64,000 bases of DNA from Polyangium fumosum (GTDB lineage Bacteria; Myxococcota_A; Polyangia; Polyangiales; Polyangiaceae): assembly GCF_005144585.1 (NCBI RefSeq), contig NZ_SSMQ01000056.1, forward strand, positions 1-64,000. The letters run 5' to 3'. How positions within the stretch are numbered: position 1 is the stretch's first letter; every line of letters begins with the position of its first letter. Under the pieces are notes generated by a model. That model was not told the origin of the DNA. It was given only the letters and a program-made list of their open reading frames with translations, and did not search any database. Positions 46,341-55,553 of the stretch are shown here, piece after piece. Position numbers and translations under genes: made by a program.

Positions 46341-47756
46341 ATGATGGTCCGCAAGAGCTTCCTCCTCGTCGCCGGAGGTTTCCTCGCTTTGATCGGCGCC
46401 TGTAGCAGCGACGATGGCGCCGCGTCGAGTGCGTCGGCAGCGTCGGAGGTCGTCGAATTGCCCCTGCACGGAGAAGACAACCTCTTCCCCGGATTCGCCT
46501 ATTCCACGGGGCTCCAGCCGAGCGGCTCGCCGGTGCAGGCATCGTTCGACCTCACGGCGAAGGGCGTGGCGACGGTGGACGCCAAGGCAGCGCCGAGCGG
46601 ATCGAAGAGCGCGCCGAAGCTCAACGGCATGGCGGGCAGCGGCAAGGTCGCGCTTTCGGGTGGCTTTTCGATGGTGGGCAACCTCAAGGTCGACATCAAC
46701 ATGTTGCCTCCCTACGACGGCCCGATCCCCGGCCTCGACAACGTCGAAATCGCTTTCGAGGGGAGCACGGCGTTCGACCCCTTCTCGATCGGGACGGGCG
46801 TCACGACGCAGGCGCTGATCCCGCCCGTGCGGCTGCCCGACATCCCGCTGCCCGGAAACATCCCGGGCTCGCTCGTCCTGGAGATCGAGGACGGGAGCTT
46901 CGTCGAAATCGGATTCACCGGCACCTGCGCCGCGATTGACGGGACCGACGTGGCCTACGAAGGCGACATCGTGCGTGGCGGGTCGCTCCTCATTCAGCCG
47001 AGCATCGAGATCAAGGTGCCCCTCGTCGGCACGAAGACGTTCGAGATCCCCAAGTTCACGGTGGACCTCGCCCTCGGCACCACGAACCTCGCCATGAGCG
47101 CCGAGGTATCGACGTTTGGCCTGCCCGCGAGCGGAGACGAGGCCAAGGTGGGGACGTGCGAAGGCGATGGGGCGGGCGGCGGCGGCGGATCGTCGTCGTC
47201 GTCGTCGTCGTCCTCCTCCGGCACCGGTGGCACGGGCGGCTCGGGCACGGGAGGTTCAGGCGCGGGCGGCTCGGGGGGTTCGGGCGGGGGGCCCGCCTGC
47301 AACGAGGACCTGAATCCCGAGCCGAACAATACCAAGGACACGGCGACCAAGATCACGACCAACATCAGTTGCAGCCCGCTGACGGAGGACACACGGGTCG
47401 GCGTGCTCAGCGGCGAGAGCGACATCGACATGTATTCGTACCCGAACGGGATCGACACCTGCGCCGGCCCGGCCAAGCCGTGGCTCAAGGCCTATCCGAC
47501 CAAACTCTCGACGTGGTTCTGCCTCATCCCGCATTGCGCCACCAAGGAAATCCCGGACATCCTCGAATGCCAGGACGGGCAATACTACACGATTGACGGC
47601 ATGGAAGCCTGCTGCAACCAGGGCGCCGACGTGCTGATGCACCTCCAATGCACCGTCGGCGGGAGCACCCTGACGAACTACCTGGTGTACGTCGATCAGC
47701 CCGGCGTGAACGAGTGCACCGATTACGCCTACTCGCTCACGTTCGTCTCACCTTGA
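46341..47756 (+). CDS. secreted lipoprotein with Ser/Gly linker and PPC-like C-terminal domain
   Basis: A 471-residue lipoprotein (lipobox ALIGAC). Residues about 30-280 are a beta-rich domain with few cysteines. A linker of Gly and ten Ser plus GTGGSG repeats follows (encoded at 47165-47290). The C-terminal Cys-rich part begins CNEDLNPEPNNTKDTATKI and includes GVLSGESDIDMYSY, which resembles bacterial pre-peptidase C-terminal (PPC) domains. Start at 46341 (ATGATG) with GGAG upstream. An ATGTAAG direct repeat lies 94 bases before it. Its stop region overlaps the convergent next gene by 9 bases. Confidence 0.87.
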   Translation: MMVRKSFLLVAGGFLALIGACSSDDGAASSASAASEVVELPLHGEDNLFPGFAYSTGLQPSGSPVQASFDLTAKGVATVDAKAAPSGSKSAPKLNGMAGSGKVALSGGFSMVGNLKVDINMLPPYDGPIPGLDNVEIAFEGSTAFDPFSIGTGVTTQALIPPVRLPDIPLPGNIPGSLVLEIEDGSFVEIGFTGTCAAIDGTDVAYEGDIVRGGSLLIQPSIEIKVPLVGTKTFEIPKFTVDLALGTTNLAMSAEVSTFGLPASGDEAKVGTCEGDGAGGGGGSSSSSSSSSSGTGGTGGSGTGGSGAGGSGGSGGGPACNEDLNPEPNNTKDTATKITTNISCSPLTEDTRVGVLSGESDIDMYSYPNGIDTCAGPAKPWLKAYPTKLSTWFCLIPHCATKEIPDILECQDGQYYTIDGMEACCNQGADVLMHLQCTVGGSTLTNYLVYVDQPGVNECTDYAYSLTFVSP

Positions 47757-48884
47757 AGAGACGCCGCGCGCTGCACCCTCGCCCCGCAGCGCGCGGTTGT
47801 ACCGCTCCACGAAGCGCCGGACCTCGCTCTTCGTGAAGAGGTGCTCGTCCGTCCATCCGTCATAGGGCGCGCCGAGGAGCGCGAGCCCCGGCGCCAGCGT
47901 CGGGACTGCAATGCCCAGCATGATCCCTCCGACCGCAGGCACGCGCCGGTCGGGCCCCGCGGGATTGTCCGTCGCGAGAATCACCACGCCCACCGCCGCC
48001 GCCAAGAGGCCGAGGCTCCCGAGGACCACGCCGGTCGCGCGCATCTGCGGGCTGCGATCGCGTAAGAAATCGTCGAGCTCGTGGGAGCCGGTCCGGTTCG
48101 CGTACCGGCGTATGAACTCGTTCTCCGTGATGCAGCGCTTCTTCGTGCAGAGCTCGAAATGGTCTCGATTCCGCGTCGACTCGCGAACCTCGATGCTCTC
48201 TGCATCGTACGTCGCCCCTCCCGCGCGCTCGGGTTCCGCCGCGTCTGCGGAGGGGGGCAGAGCGCCCTGGCCGCCGAGCGCGAAGGCAACAACCCCGCGC
48301 ACGTGGCGCCGCTCGAGGCGCGTGAGTTCGAGCGGACGGGGGCCCTCATCGAACGCGACGTCCGCAGGGTCGCCGGGCGCCGTCTCGCGCGCGAGCATGA
48401 TCTCCCCTTCGCCGAGCGTCGCCGACCGGACGTAGCCGACGCCGCACGAGGCGCTCTGGCAGCACGCTGCATAGGCCTTCGTCGCGGCCTTCTCGACGCG
48501 TGTGCGCACGTCGAAGCGGTAGTAGACGTGCGACGCGCCGGGCGCTCCGGCCGCGCGCGCGGCGTCCGGGGTGAGGACCTCCGCGTCTTCGATGACGTCG
48601 CCGGGGACCGGCCGCGGCTCGACGTCGACGAGCGCGTCCGCGCACGGGTTGGGCGCGAGCTGGTCGGCGAGCGGCCGCGTCGTGACGTAAGGCGCGAGGA
48701 GGACACGGCCGAGCAGGGACGCATCTTCGGAGGGGGCGAAGACGAGGTGTTCGTCGCCCGCGAGGGGAGCGCGCGCGCGGAAGGCGGCGAACGCGCCGCC
48801 GCGCAAGGTGGGAGAGGTGTTGTTCACACAGCCGGCGGTGGACGCCAGCACGAGGAGGGCGGCGAGGCCCGCGCGTGGTTTCAT
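47748..48884 (-). CDS. lipoprotein with two C-terminal membrane helices
   Basis: A 378-residue protein. Signal peptide and lipobox STAGC at about residue 19. The first part is a mixed domain with Cys pairs (AACCQSASC) and many charged residues. Two hydrophobic helices appear near residues 283-303 (VVLGSLGLLAAAVGVVILA) and 315-340. A C-terminal LFTKSEVRRFVERYN segment follows. Unknown family. AGGAG precedes ATG 48884, and an ATGTAAG direct repeat lies 53 bases upstream on the same strand. Its neighbour upstream is the large STAND regulator on the same strand, making this gene the probable regulatory target. Confidence 0.85.
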   Translation of the reverse strand: MKPRAGLAALLVLASTAGCVNNTSPTLRGGAFAAFRARAPLAGDEHLVFAPSEDASLLGRVLLAPYVTTRPLADQLAPNPCADALVDVEPRPVPGDVIEDAEVLTPDAARAAGAPGASHVYYRFDVRTRVEKAATKAYAACCQSASCGVGYVRSATLGEGEIMLARETAPGDPADVAFDEGPRPLELTRLERRHVRGVVAFALGGQGALPPSADAAEPERAGGATYDAESIEVRESTRNRDHFELCTKKRCITENEFIRRYANRTGSHELDDFLRDRSPQMRATGVVLGSLGLLAAAVGVVILATDNPAGPDRRVPAVGGIMLGIAVPTLAPGLALLGAPYDGWTDEHLFTKSEVRRFVERYNRALRGEGAARGVSSR

Positions 48885-48936
48885 GGGGCTCCTGGGTCGG
48901 AGAAAGGGAACCACGTCCACCGTGCGGTCCCGGGGG

Positions 48937-48954
48937 CTTACATGCCGCTTACAT
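48937..48954 (-). promoter_or_regulatory. SARP/AfsR-type direct repeat, copy B
   Basis: On the minus strand ATGTAAG, four bases, ATGTAAG (plus-strand CTTACAT at 48937-48943 and 48948-48954). It points toward the lipoprotein gene starting at 48884 and lies 21 bases after the end of the STAND regulator gene. The 19-base core differs from copy A at two positions only. Confidence 0.65.
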
Positions 48955-48975
48955 CCGAGGGTTCCCCCGGGGGAT

Positions 48976-51810
48976 TCAGCAGAACTCGATCGAGAGATCG
49001 GGCGAAAAGAAGTAACCGAGGTCGTTCCCGAGCAGGACCTCGCGCAGCCCGAGATCCCGCATGCGGGTCAGCATGACGTGGAGGCGGTTGCGCGCGGCGT
49101 CCGCCAGGATCCGCTCGCCGGGCCAGCCGATCTCGATGAGCTGCTCGAACGAGGACGGGCCGGCCGGCGCCGCGAGGTGGGCTCGCGCGAGCGCGACGAG
49201 CAGGCGCCGCATGACCGGTCGGTTCGCGCACGCGACGCGCGGGCCGCTCGGCGGCTCGACCCAGCGGCCGGTGGCGTCGATCCGCAGGACACGCGGCGCC
49301 GCGGGGGCCGGGGACGCGTGGGTCGCGAGCGCGCTGCCGAGCAGGCGCGCAAGCACCCGCAGCTCGGTGACCCACCGCGCGCCCGCGCCGTTCGCGGTCG
49401 CGAGCACGGCGCCGAGCCGCCTCTGGGCGCCGCTCTCGAGCGCGGCCGCGGCCCCGTCGTCGCCGTTCGTCCGCGCGCGCTCGGCCTCGGCCAGATCGAG
49501 GAACCCTTTGCAGATGTCGAGCGCGGGCAGGTGCGTGTCGACCCCCGCGTCGAGGTCTTGCTCGGCCGCCGCGAGCAGCTCGCGTGCCTCGTCGAGGTGG
49601 CCGACCGCGGCTTCGAGCACGCTCGCGACGACCGTGACGAGCCCCGAGTAGAGATGGCGGCCGAGCGCGCGCACCCGCGGGAGCGTCTCGCGTAGCTCCA
49701 GCCGCGCTTCGAGCGGACGCCCCTGCTCGAAGAGCACGACCGCGCCGCACGCCAGCGCGGCCACCTCCAGCGTGTGCTCGCCGGTGGCGCGCGCCGCGTC
49801 CCGGGCCTCGCGGTACCGGAGCGATGCCTCGCTCGGATCCCCGGCCTCCAGCGCGGCGTGCCCCAGGCCGAGCAGCAGGCGCGCGGGCGGCGCGAGGCCA
49901 AGCGCTCGGGCGTGGGCGAGCGCCTGCTCGGCGTAGGCGCGCGCGGCATCGAGCTCCCCGGCGTCGAGGTGCACGTACATGAGCTCGAGGCGCATGCTCA
50001 GCTCGAAGGGGGCCTCCCCCACCTCGCGGAAGCGTTCGAGCGCCTGCTCCACGAACATCCGCGCCCGCGGCTGCTCCCCGCGCAGCCGGGCGACGAAGCC
50101 GAGCATCGCGTACGCGAGGCCCTCCAGGCGGCGATCGCCGACCTCGATCGCGAGCCGGAGCGCGTGGTCGGCGGCGCTGCGGCTCTCCTCGAAGCGCCCG
50201 CGCAGGAGCAGGACGAGCGCGACGAAACGCCGGGCGAGCGCTTCGAGGGACACGTCGTTCGCGCGCACGGCGAGCGCCACCGCCTCGTCGAAATCGCGCT
50301 CGCTCACGTCGAGCCTCGCGACACGCCAGGCCACGCGCCCGCGGGCGATCAGCGCATGGCCGCGGACGCGCGGATCCACCTCGGCCGCGGACGGGTGCGC
50401 GAGCGCTTCGTCGAGCCAGAGCAGGTGCGCCGAGGGGGAGCCGTCGTGCCAGCGAGGCTCTTCGAGCGCCACGAGGATCCGGAGCGCGACCTCCACCTCC
50501 TTCGGAGCGCTCGACGCGAGGCCACGACGCACGACCGCGAGCAGGTTCTCGCGCTCGACGAGCAGCCGCCGCGCGGCGGCGCTCGGGTCCTTGCGCGTGA
50601 GCGCGGCAGAGCGCTCGGCGTACCCGAGGAAGTAATGCGTGTGTCGCTCGAACGCCGCCGCGCGTCCCTCCGACGCCACGAGCCGCTCCTCGGCGTACTT
50701 GCGCACGCTCCGGTACATCGTGAGCCCCAGCTCGCCTTTGCCGTCGTCGTGCCGCGCATGAGTCAGGAGCGACTTGTCACGCAGCGCTTGCAAGGCGAAG
50801 AGCGCGTCGTCCCCGCCGGGATCGAGCACGGCTTCGGCCGCGTCGGCGCCGATGCGGCCGTGAAAGACCGCGCATTGCGCGAAGGCCTCCTGCTCCCAGG
50901 GTGGAAGGAGCCCCCACGACCAGTCGATCGCGTCGCGCAGGGTCGATTGACGGCCGCCGGCCTTGTCGCGCCCCCGGAGGACGTCGATGCGCCGCTCCAG
51001 ACGTTCGAGCAGCTCGGCCGGCGTGAGCGTGCCGAAGCGCGCGGCCGCGAGCTCGATGGCGAGCGGCAGCCCATCGAGCTCCCGCACGAGGCGCGCCACG
51101 ACGGGCCCTTCGTCCGGCGTCGGGTCGTACCCGGGGACCACCTCGCGGACGCGCTCCATCCACAACGCGACGGCTTCGCTGCCGGCGAGATCATCCCGCT
51201 CGGGCAACGAGAGCGGCGTGAGCTCGTGCACGACCTCCCCGGGGATGCGCAATCGCTCCCGGCTCGTCACGAGGAGCTGCAGCTCGGGCACCGAAGGGAG
51301 CCACGCGCCCACGGTCGCGTCTGCGTGTTCGACGACGTGCTCGAACGGATCGAGCACCAGGAGCGCGGGCCCGAAGGCCGCGAGCGAGCGGACCATCCGC
51401 TCCCTCAGCTCACGCTCGCCGGCCCCTTCGGGTTCGGGCACGCCGATCGCGCGCGCGACGGCGGCGCGGATCCCGGCCACCCCGCGCGCGCCTTCGAGGT
51501 CGCAAAACACGACCCGCAGCGGCTCGTCCTGCGCGGGATCCGCGAGCCGGGCCGCCAGGCGCGCCGCGAGCGCCGTCTTGCCGATCCCCGCGGCGCCGGT
51601 GAGCGTGACGAGCGGCGCCCCTTCGGCGACGAGCTGCCCGACACGCGCGAGGTCGGCGCTCCGGCCGACGAAGCTCCGGGAGGCCCTCCGCGGACGGCCT
51701 CGGAGCGCGTGCTCCCCCTCCTGCGCGCGACGCCCTCGTGGGTCCGATCCGGGCTGCACACGAAGCCGCAGCGATGAACGAACACGCCCTCTCGTCACGT
51801 TGGATGCCAA
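48976..51810 (-). CDS. AfsR/LuxR-like STAND ATPase with TPRs and C-terminal winged helix
   Basis: A 944-residue regulator. Walker A TGAAGIGKT at 71-79 follows FVGRSADLARV. LLVLD near 150 is Walker B and LVTSRERL the sensor region; VRELDGLPLAIELAAARFG is the GLPLA motif of NB-ARC/AfsR proteins. The middle is a TPR-like helical array (LARRFVALVLLLRGRFEESRSAADHAL and similar). Residues about 845-944 look like an OmpR-type winged helix ending LLGNDLGYFFSPDLSIEF. Start codon is TTG at 51810, or GTG 12 bases later; no ATG is available. It probably controls the lipoprotein genes bearing ATGTAAG repeats. Confidence 0.88.
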   Translation of the reverse strand: MASNVTRGRVRSSLRLRVQPGSDPRGRRAQEGEHALRGRPRRASRSFVGRSADLARVGQLVAEGAPLVTLTGAAGIGKTALAARLAARLADPAQDEPLRVVFCDLEGARGVAGIRAAVARAIGVPEPEGAGERELRERMVRSLAAFGPALLVLDPFEHVVEHADATVGAWLPSVPELQLLVTSRERLRIPGEVVHELTPLSLPERDDLAGSEAVALWMERVREVVPGYDPTPDEGPVVARLVRELDGLPLAIELAAARFGTLTPAELLERLERRIDVLRGRDKAGGRQSTLRDAIDWSWGLLPPWEQEAFAQCAVFHGRIGADAAEAVLDPGGDDALFALQALRDKSLLTHARHDDGKGELGLTMYRSVRKYAEERLVASEGRAAAFERHTHYFLGYAERSAALTRKDPSAAARRLLVERENLLAVVRRGLASSAPKEVEVALRILVALEEPRWHDGSPSAHLLWLDEALAHPSAAEVDPRVRGHALIARGRVAWRVARLDVSERDFDEAVALAVRANDVSLEALARRFVALVLLLRGRFEESRSAADHALRLAIEVGDRRLEGLAYAMLGFVARLRGEQPRARMFVEQALERFREVGEAPFELSMRLELMYVHLDAGELDAARAYAEQALAHARALGLAPPARLLLGLGHAALEAGDPSEASLRYREARDAARATGEHTLEVAALACGAVVLFEQGRPLEARLELRETLPRVRALGRHLYSGLVTVVASVLEAAVGHLDEARELLAAAEQDLDAGVDTHLPALDICKGFLDLAEAERARTNGDDGAAAALESGAQRRLGAVLATANGAGARWVTELRVLARLLGSALATHASPAPAAPRVLRIDATGRWVEPPSGPRVACANRPVMRRLLVALARAHLAAPAGPSSFEQLIEIGWPGERILADAARNRLHVMLTRMRDLGLREVLLGNDLGYFFSPDLSIEFC

Positions 51811-51882
51811 GGACCGATGCTACGACCGCCGCGTCGAGCGGGAAAGCGTGGACGTTCCCGGGCCACGCGCGGGGCCCCTTGA

Positions 51883-54800
51883 ATGCCCATACAAATTTCC
51901 CACCTCACACCAAAACCGAGCGACGTCACGGAGCGGAATCCCCTCGAAAAACGCCCGAGCCTCGCTGCCCGACCGGACAATCCCGCTCGGGCCTCCTATC
52001 CTCGCCGCCCCGTGCGACGCGAAAAAATCGTCATTCTCGGCGGCGGAATGGCCGCCCTGACCACGGCCTTCGAGTTGACCAGCGTGCCCGGCTGGGAAGA
52101 TCACTACGAGGTCACCGTCTACCAGCATGGGCACCGCCTCGGCGGGAAAGGCGCGAGTGGCCGCAACCGCGAGCGATTCGATCGCATCGAGGAGCATGGC
52201 CTCCATCTCTTCTACGGCTTCTACGACAACGCCTTTTCCGTGATGCGCCGCTGCTACGAGGCGCTCGGGCGCCCCGCCGGCGCGCCCCTCGCGACCCTCG
52301 AAGACGCATTCAAGCCCCACTCCCTCATCGTCTTCGAGGAGCCCTCCGAGGGCACCTGGCAGCACCAGCCCCTTCTCTTTCCCCGGAACAGCGATCCCCC
52401 GGGCCTCGGCCACAAGGTCCCCACCCCGGCCGAGCTGATCCCGATCATGCTCCAGTTCCTCCTCGACCTCTTCGACGCGCAGCCCGCGCTCCGCGGCGGC
52501 GCGGACACGACCCCGCAGCCGCGGAGCGTCGGGCTCCGTGTCCTCCGGCGCGGCGTCGCTCGTTTGCTCGCGTCCTTGCGGGATCTGCTCGCCCCGCCCG
52601 CGCGGGGCCTCGTGGCGGTGCGCCGCGAAGAGCTCCTCCGCCGGCTGCTCGCCTGGTCTGCCGCTGCGTTCCGCCGCGGCGAGCGGCTCCTCGCGCGGCA
52701 GCCGGAGATCCGGAGCGCCTGGGTGGCCGTGGACATCACGCTGGCGATGATCCGCGGGATGATCGCCGACGGCCTGACCGACCAAGACGACGTCGATTGG
52801 CGGCGCCTCGACCACGAAGACTTCCGGGCGTGGCTCATGCGGCACGGCGCCTCTGCCTCCTCCGTGCGGGCCTCGACGGTCTCGGGCGTCTACGCCGGGG
52901 CCTACAGCGCCGGCCGCGAGATCGGCGCGGGGACGGGCCTGCACTGGACGCTGCGTATGCTCTATACGTACCGCGGCGCGATTTTTTACAAGATGCAGGC
53001 GGGGATGGGCGACGTGATCTTCGCCCCGCTCTACGAGGTCCTCCGCCGCCGCGGCGTGCGCTTTCGTTTCTTCCATCGCGTCGACAAGCTCCGCCTCTCG
53101 GCCGATCGCCGGCGCGTCGCGGCGATCGAAATCGGCCGGCAAATCGCGGTGAAAGACGGCGCCGACTACACGCCGCTCATCGACGTGAAGGGCCTGCCCT
53201 GCTGGCCGAGCGAGCCCCTTTACGAGCAGCTCGTCGGAGGCGACGCCCTCCGCGCGAGCGGCGAGAGCCTGGAAGACTGGGGCGCGCAGTTCCCCGATCA
53301 GGAGCCGCCGCTCGTCCTCGAAGACGGCCGCGATTTCGATCGGGTCGTCCTCGGCGTGGGCCTCGGCGTGGTGCCGGCCCTCTGCGAGGAGATCGTCGCC
53401 GACGCCGGAAACCCGCGCTTCGCCGCGATGCTCCGGGAGGTCACGACCACGCCGACCGTGTCGGCGCAGCTCTGGAAGCGCGACGATCTCCGCGCGACCG
53501 GCTGGCCCCTGCCGCCGCCGGTCATGATCCCCTACGCCGCGCCCCTCGATACCTGGGCGGACATGAGCCACCTCCTGCCGCGCGAGAGCTTCCCCGAGCC
53601 GGGTGGCCCGCGGAGCCTCGCGTACCTCACCGCGGCGATGGACGACGACGAGCCGCCGCCGATCGAGCGCTCCGCCTACGTGGGATACGCCGCGCGGCAG
53701 CTCCAGCGCGTCCGCACCCTCACGGCGCGCCACCTCGACACGTCCGCGGCCCACCTCTGGCCTGCGATCTCCCGGCCCGACGGCGCCCTCGACCGCAGCC
53801 GCCTCCACGCGCCGGCGTCGAGCGACGATCCCCTCGCCTTCCAGCACCATAGCCCGGTCCAGCACCCCTCCGATCGGTACGTCCTCTCGCCGCGGGGGAC
53901 CACACGCCACCGCCTCGCCGCGGACGAATCCGGCTACAAAAACCTCGTCCTCGCCGGCGACTGGACCCTCACGCCGATGAACCTCGGCTGCGTCGAGGCG
54001 GCGACGATGTCGGGCATCCGCGCCGCCCAGGTGCTCACGGGCCTGCCGATCCCGATGCACGACGACTGGCTCCGCGGCCGCGCCGCCGCGCCGCCGCGCG
54101 CCCCCCTCTACATCGAGCGAGGCCTCAACGAGTCGACCTCCCCACCCTACGACGCGCGGTCGAGCGTCATGGTCGCGACGCTGCTCCAGGCCGATCCGCG
54201 CCGCCTGCGCGACCTCTGCGGCCGCCACCTCGGCCTGCACGAGGAGCGCGTCTACATCCCGCTCGGCCCGATGGTCGTCTTCTACGCGCAGGACAACCGC
54301 CTCCTGTCGGCCGTCGACGCGAAGGGCGCGGTCGCGGAGCGCGATTTTGGCTTCCTCGTCCCGGTGGTGATCTGCGAGCGCCGCGGCGGGCGGCTCGACC
54401 CCCGCGCCCTCGGCGCCTACATCCCTGCCCTGTGGGTCGACCTCGGCGCGGCGCTCATCGGCGGCCGCGAGGTCCTCGGCTTCCCGAAAGGACACGCCGA
54501 TCTCGGCTTCGAGGCCCAGGCCTCCGGCGCCCTCGCCCTCCACGTCGACGCGTGGCTGCCGCCCGAGGGCGGCGACGCCCTCACCCCGTGGCGCCACGAG
54601 CGGCTCGTCGAGGTCCGCGACGCAGGTGAAGGGGCGCCCGCGGTCTCGCTCCTCGACGCCCTGCGCGCGAGCCACGACGCGGCCTGGCTCGGCGCCGCGG
54701 GCCTCGACGGCTGCGCGCAAGGCCAGGTGCTCGCCCTCGGCGTCGATTGCCTGCGGACAGGGTCGGTCTCCATGGTCTTCCTCAAGCAATTCCGCGACGC

Positions 54801-55077
54801 GGCCCGCCGCGAGCTCGCCTGCTACCAGGCGATCATCGAGGCTCCGTGCCGCCGCATCGGTTCCTCCCGCGTGAACACGAGGCTCCCGCGCCCGATCGAG
54901 GTCTCCGTCTTGCGACGTACCGGCCTCGCGGACGCGCTCGGGCTCGTCGGCGAAGGAGACGACGAGGAGCGGGTGCGCCTGCGGGCCCTCGCGGGCGTGT
55001 ACATGGAGCTCGACTTCACGATAGGCGCCGGCGAGGTCGTGAACCCGCGCCGCGACAGGCACGACGGCGTGCGCTGA
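51883..55077 (+). CDS. FAD-dependent amine-oxidase-like protein fused to acetoacetate-decarboxylase-like domain
   Basis: A 1064-residue two-domain enzyme. Residues about 48-735 are a FAD oxidoreductase of the amine-oxidase/carotenoid-desaturase type: KIVILGGGMAALTTAFEL, an Arg/Gly FAD loop (GHRLGGKGASGRN), and at its end NLVLAGDWTLTPMNLGCVEAATMSG. From about 745 an acetoacetate-decarboxylase-like domain starts, with ALWVDLGAALIGGREVLGFPKG holding the probable Schiff-base lysine (Lys869); the second Lys of the canonical PKK is replaced by Gly. The domain could therefore be an aldolase/dehydratase rather than decarboxylase. The two may act in sequence on one substrate, a fatty-acid- or isoprenoid-like ketone (speculative). 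Confidence 0.9.
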   Translation: MPIQISHLTPKPSDVTERNPLEKRPSLAARPDNPARASYPRRPVRREKIVILGGGMAALTTAFELTSVPGWEDHYEVTVYQHGHRLGGKGASGRNRERFDRIEEHGLHLFYGFYDNAFSVMRRCYEALGRPAGAPLATLEDAFKPHSLIVFEEPSEGTWQHQPLLFPRNSDPPGLGHKVPTPAELIPIMLQFLLDLFDAQPALRGGADTTPQPRSVGLRVLRRGVARLLASLRDLLAPPARGLVAVRREELLRRLLAWSAAAFRRGERLLARQPEIRSAWVAVDITLAMIRGMIADGLTDQDDVDWRRLDHEDFRAWLMRHGASASSVRASTVSGVYAGAYSAGREIGAGTGLHWTLRMLYTYRGAIFYKMQAGMGDVIFAPLYEVLRRRGVRFRFFHRVDKLRLSADRRRVAAIEIGRQIAVKDGADYTPLIDVKGLPCWPSEPLYEQLVGGDALRASGESLEDWGAQFPDQEPPLVLEDGRDFDRVVLGVGLGVVPALCEEIVADAGNPRFAAMLREVTTTPTVSAQLWKRDDLRATGWPLPPPVMIPYAAPLDTWADMSHLLPRESFPEPGGPRSLAYLTAAMDDDEPPPIERSAYVGYAARQLQRVRTLTARHLDTSAAHLWPAISRPDGALDRSRLHAPASSDDPLAFQHHSPVQHPSDRYVLSPRGTTRHRLAADESGYKNLVLAGDWTLTPMNLGCVEAATMSGIRAAQVLTGLPIPMHDDWLRGRAAAPPRAPLYIERGLNESTSPPYDARSSVMVATLLQADPRRLRDLCGRHLGLHEERVYIPLGPMVVFYAQDNRLLSAVDAKGAVAERDFGFLVPVVICERRGGRLDPRALGAYIPALWVDLGAALIGGREVLGFPKGHADLGFEAQASGALALHVDAWLPPEGGDALTPWRHERLVEVRDAGEGAPAVSLLDALRASHDAAWLGAAGLDGCAQGQVLALGVDCLRTGSVSMVFLKQFRDAARRELACYQAIIEAPCRRIGSSRVNTRLPRPIEVSVLRRTGLADALGLVGEGDDEERVRLRALAGVYMELDFTIGAGEVVNPRRDRHDGVR

Positions 55078-55553
55078 GGCCCAGGCTCTGCCACGCGGCG
55101 GCGCGGAGGGACCTGAAATCCAGCCGAACACGTGTCGTCCCCCCTCGACAGAGCGTGTTCGGCAGCGCAGCCGGAGCCTCCTCCCGGCGACCCCCCGAGG
55201 GACACGGACCGCCCGCCCTGCGGTGGACCTGGACGCTGGGGGGTCGTCCCCCGCGACAAGCTCCCTCGACGGCCGACGGTCCTTGTTCGGCCGCTCGACA
55301 CGGCCCCTCGGCCACCTCCGGCCCTCGTCGTTCGGCTCGACCTCCCCCCGGAGACACGCCCAGCCCCGTGTCCGGGCGGCGTGACCGTCGCCTTGTCGCG
55401 CCGACGAGCCTTGTTCGGTTCCCTGCGCGAGGTCGCGTGGTGGGCATGCGGCTTGTCGCGGCGCAGAACATCCGAGGACGAGGGTGGATGTCGCCGGTCG
55501 AGGATGTGCAGGGCAACAACTCGGAAAGGATGCGGTTCGTGTACCATGGGAAC
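55078..55553. other. low-complexity intergenic region
   Basis: A 476-base gap without a convincing gene. It is pyrimidine- and GC-rich with degenerate copies of TTGTTCGGC and GCTCGAC, e.g. around 55284, 55330 and 55408, reminiscent of the spacer at 23904-24532. Open frames exist in several phases but contain only Pro/Arg-rich low-complexity peptide. Confidence 0.5.
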
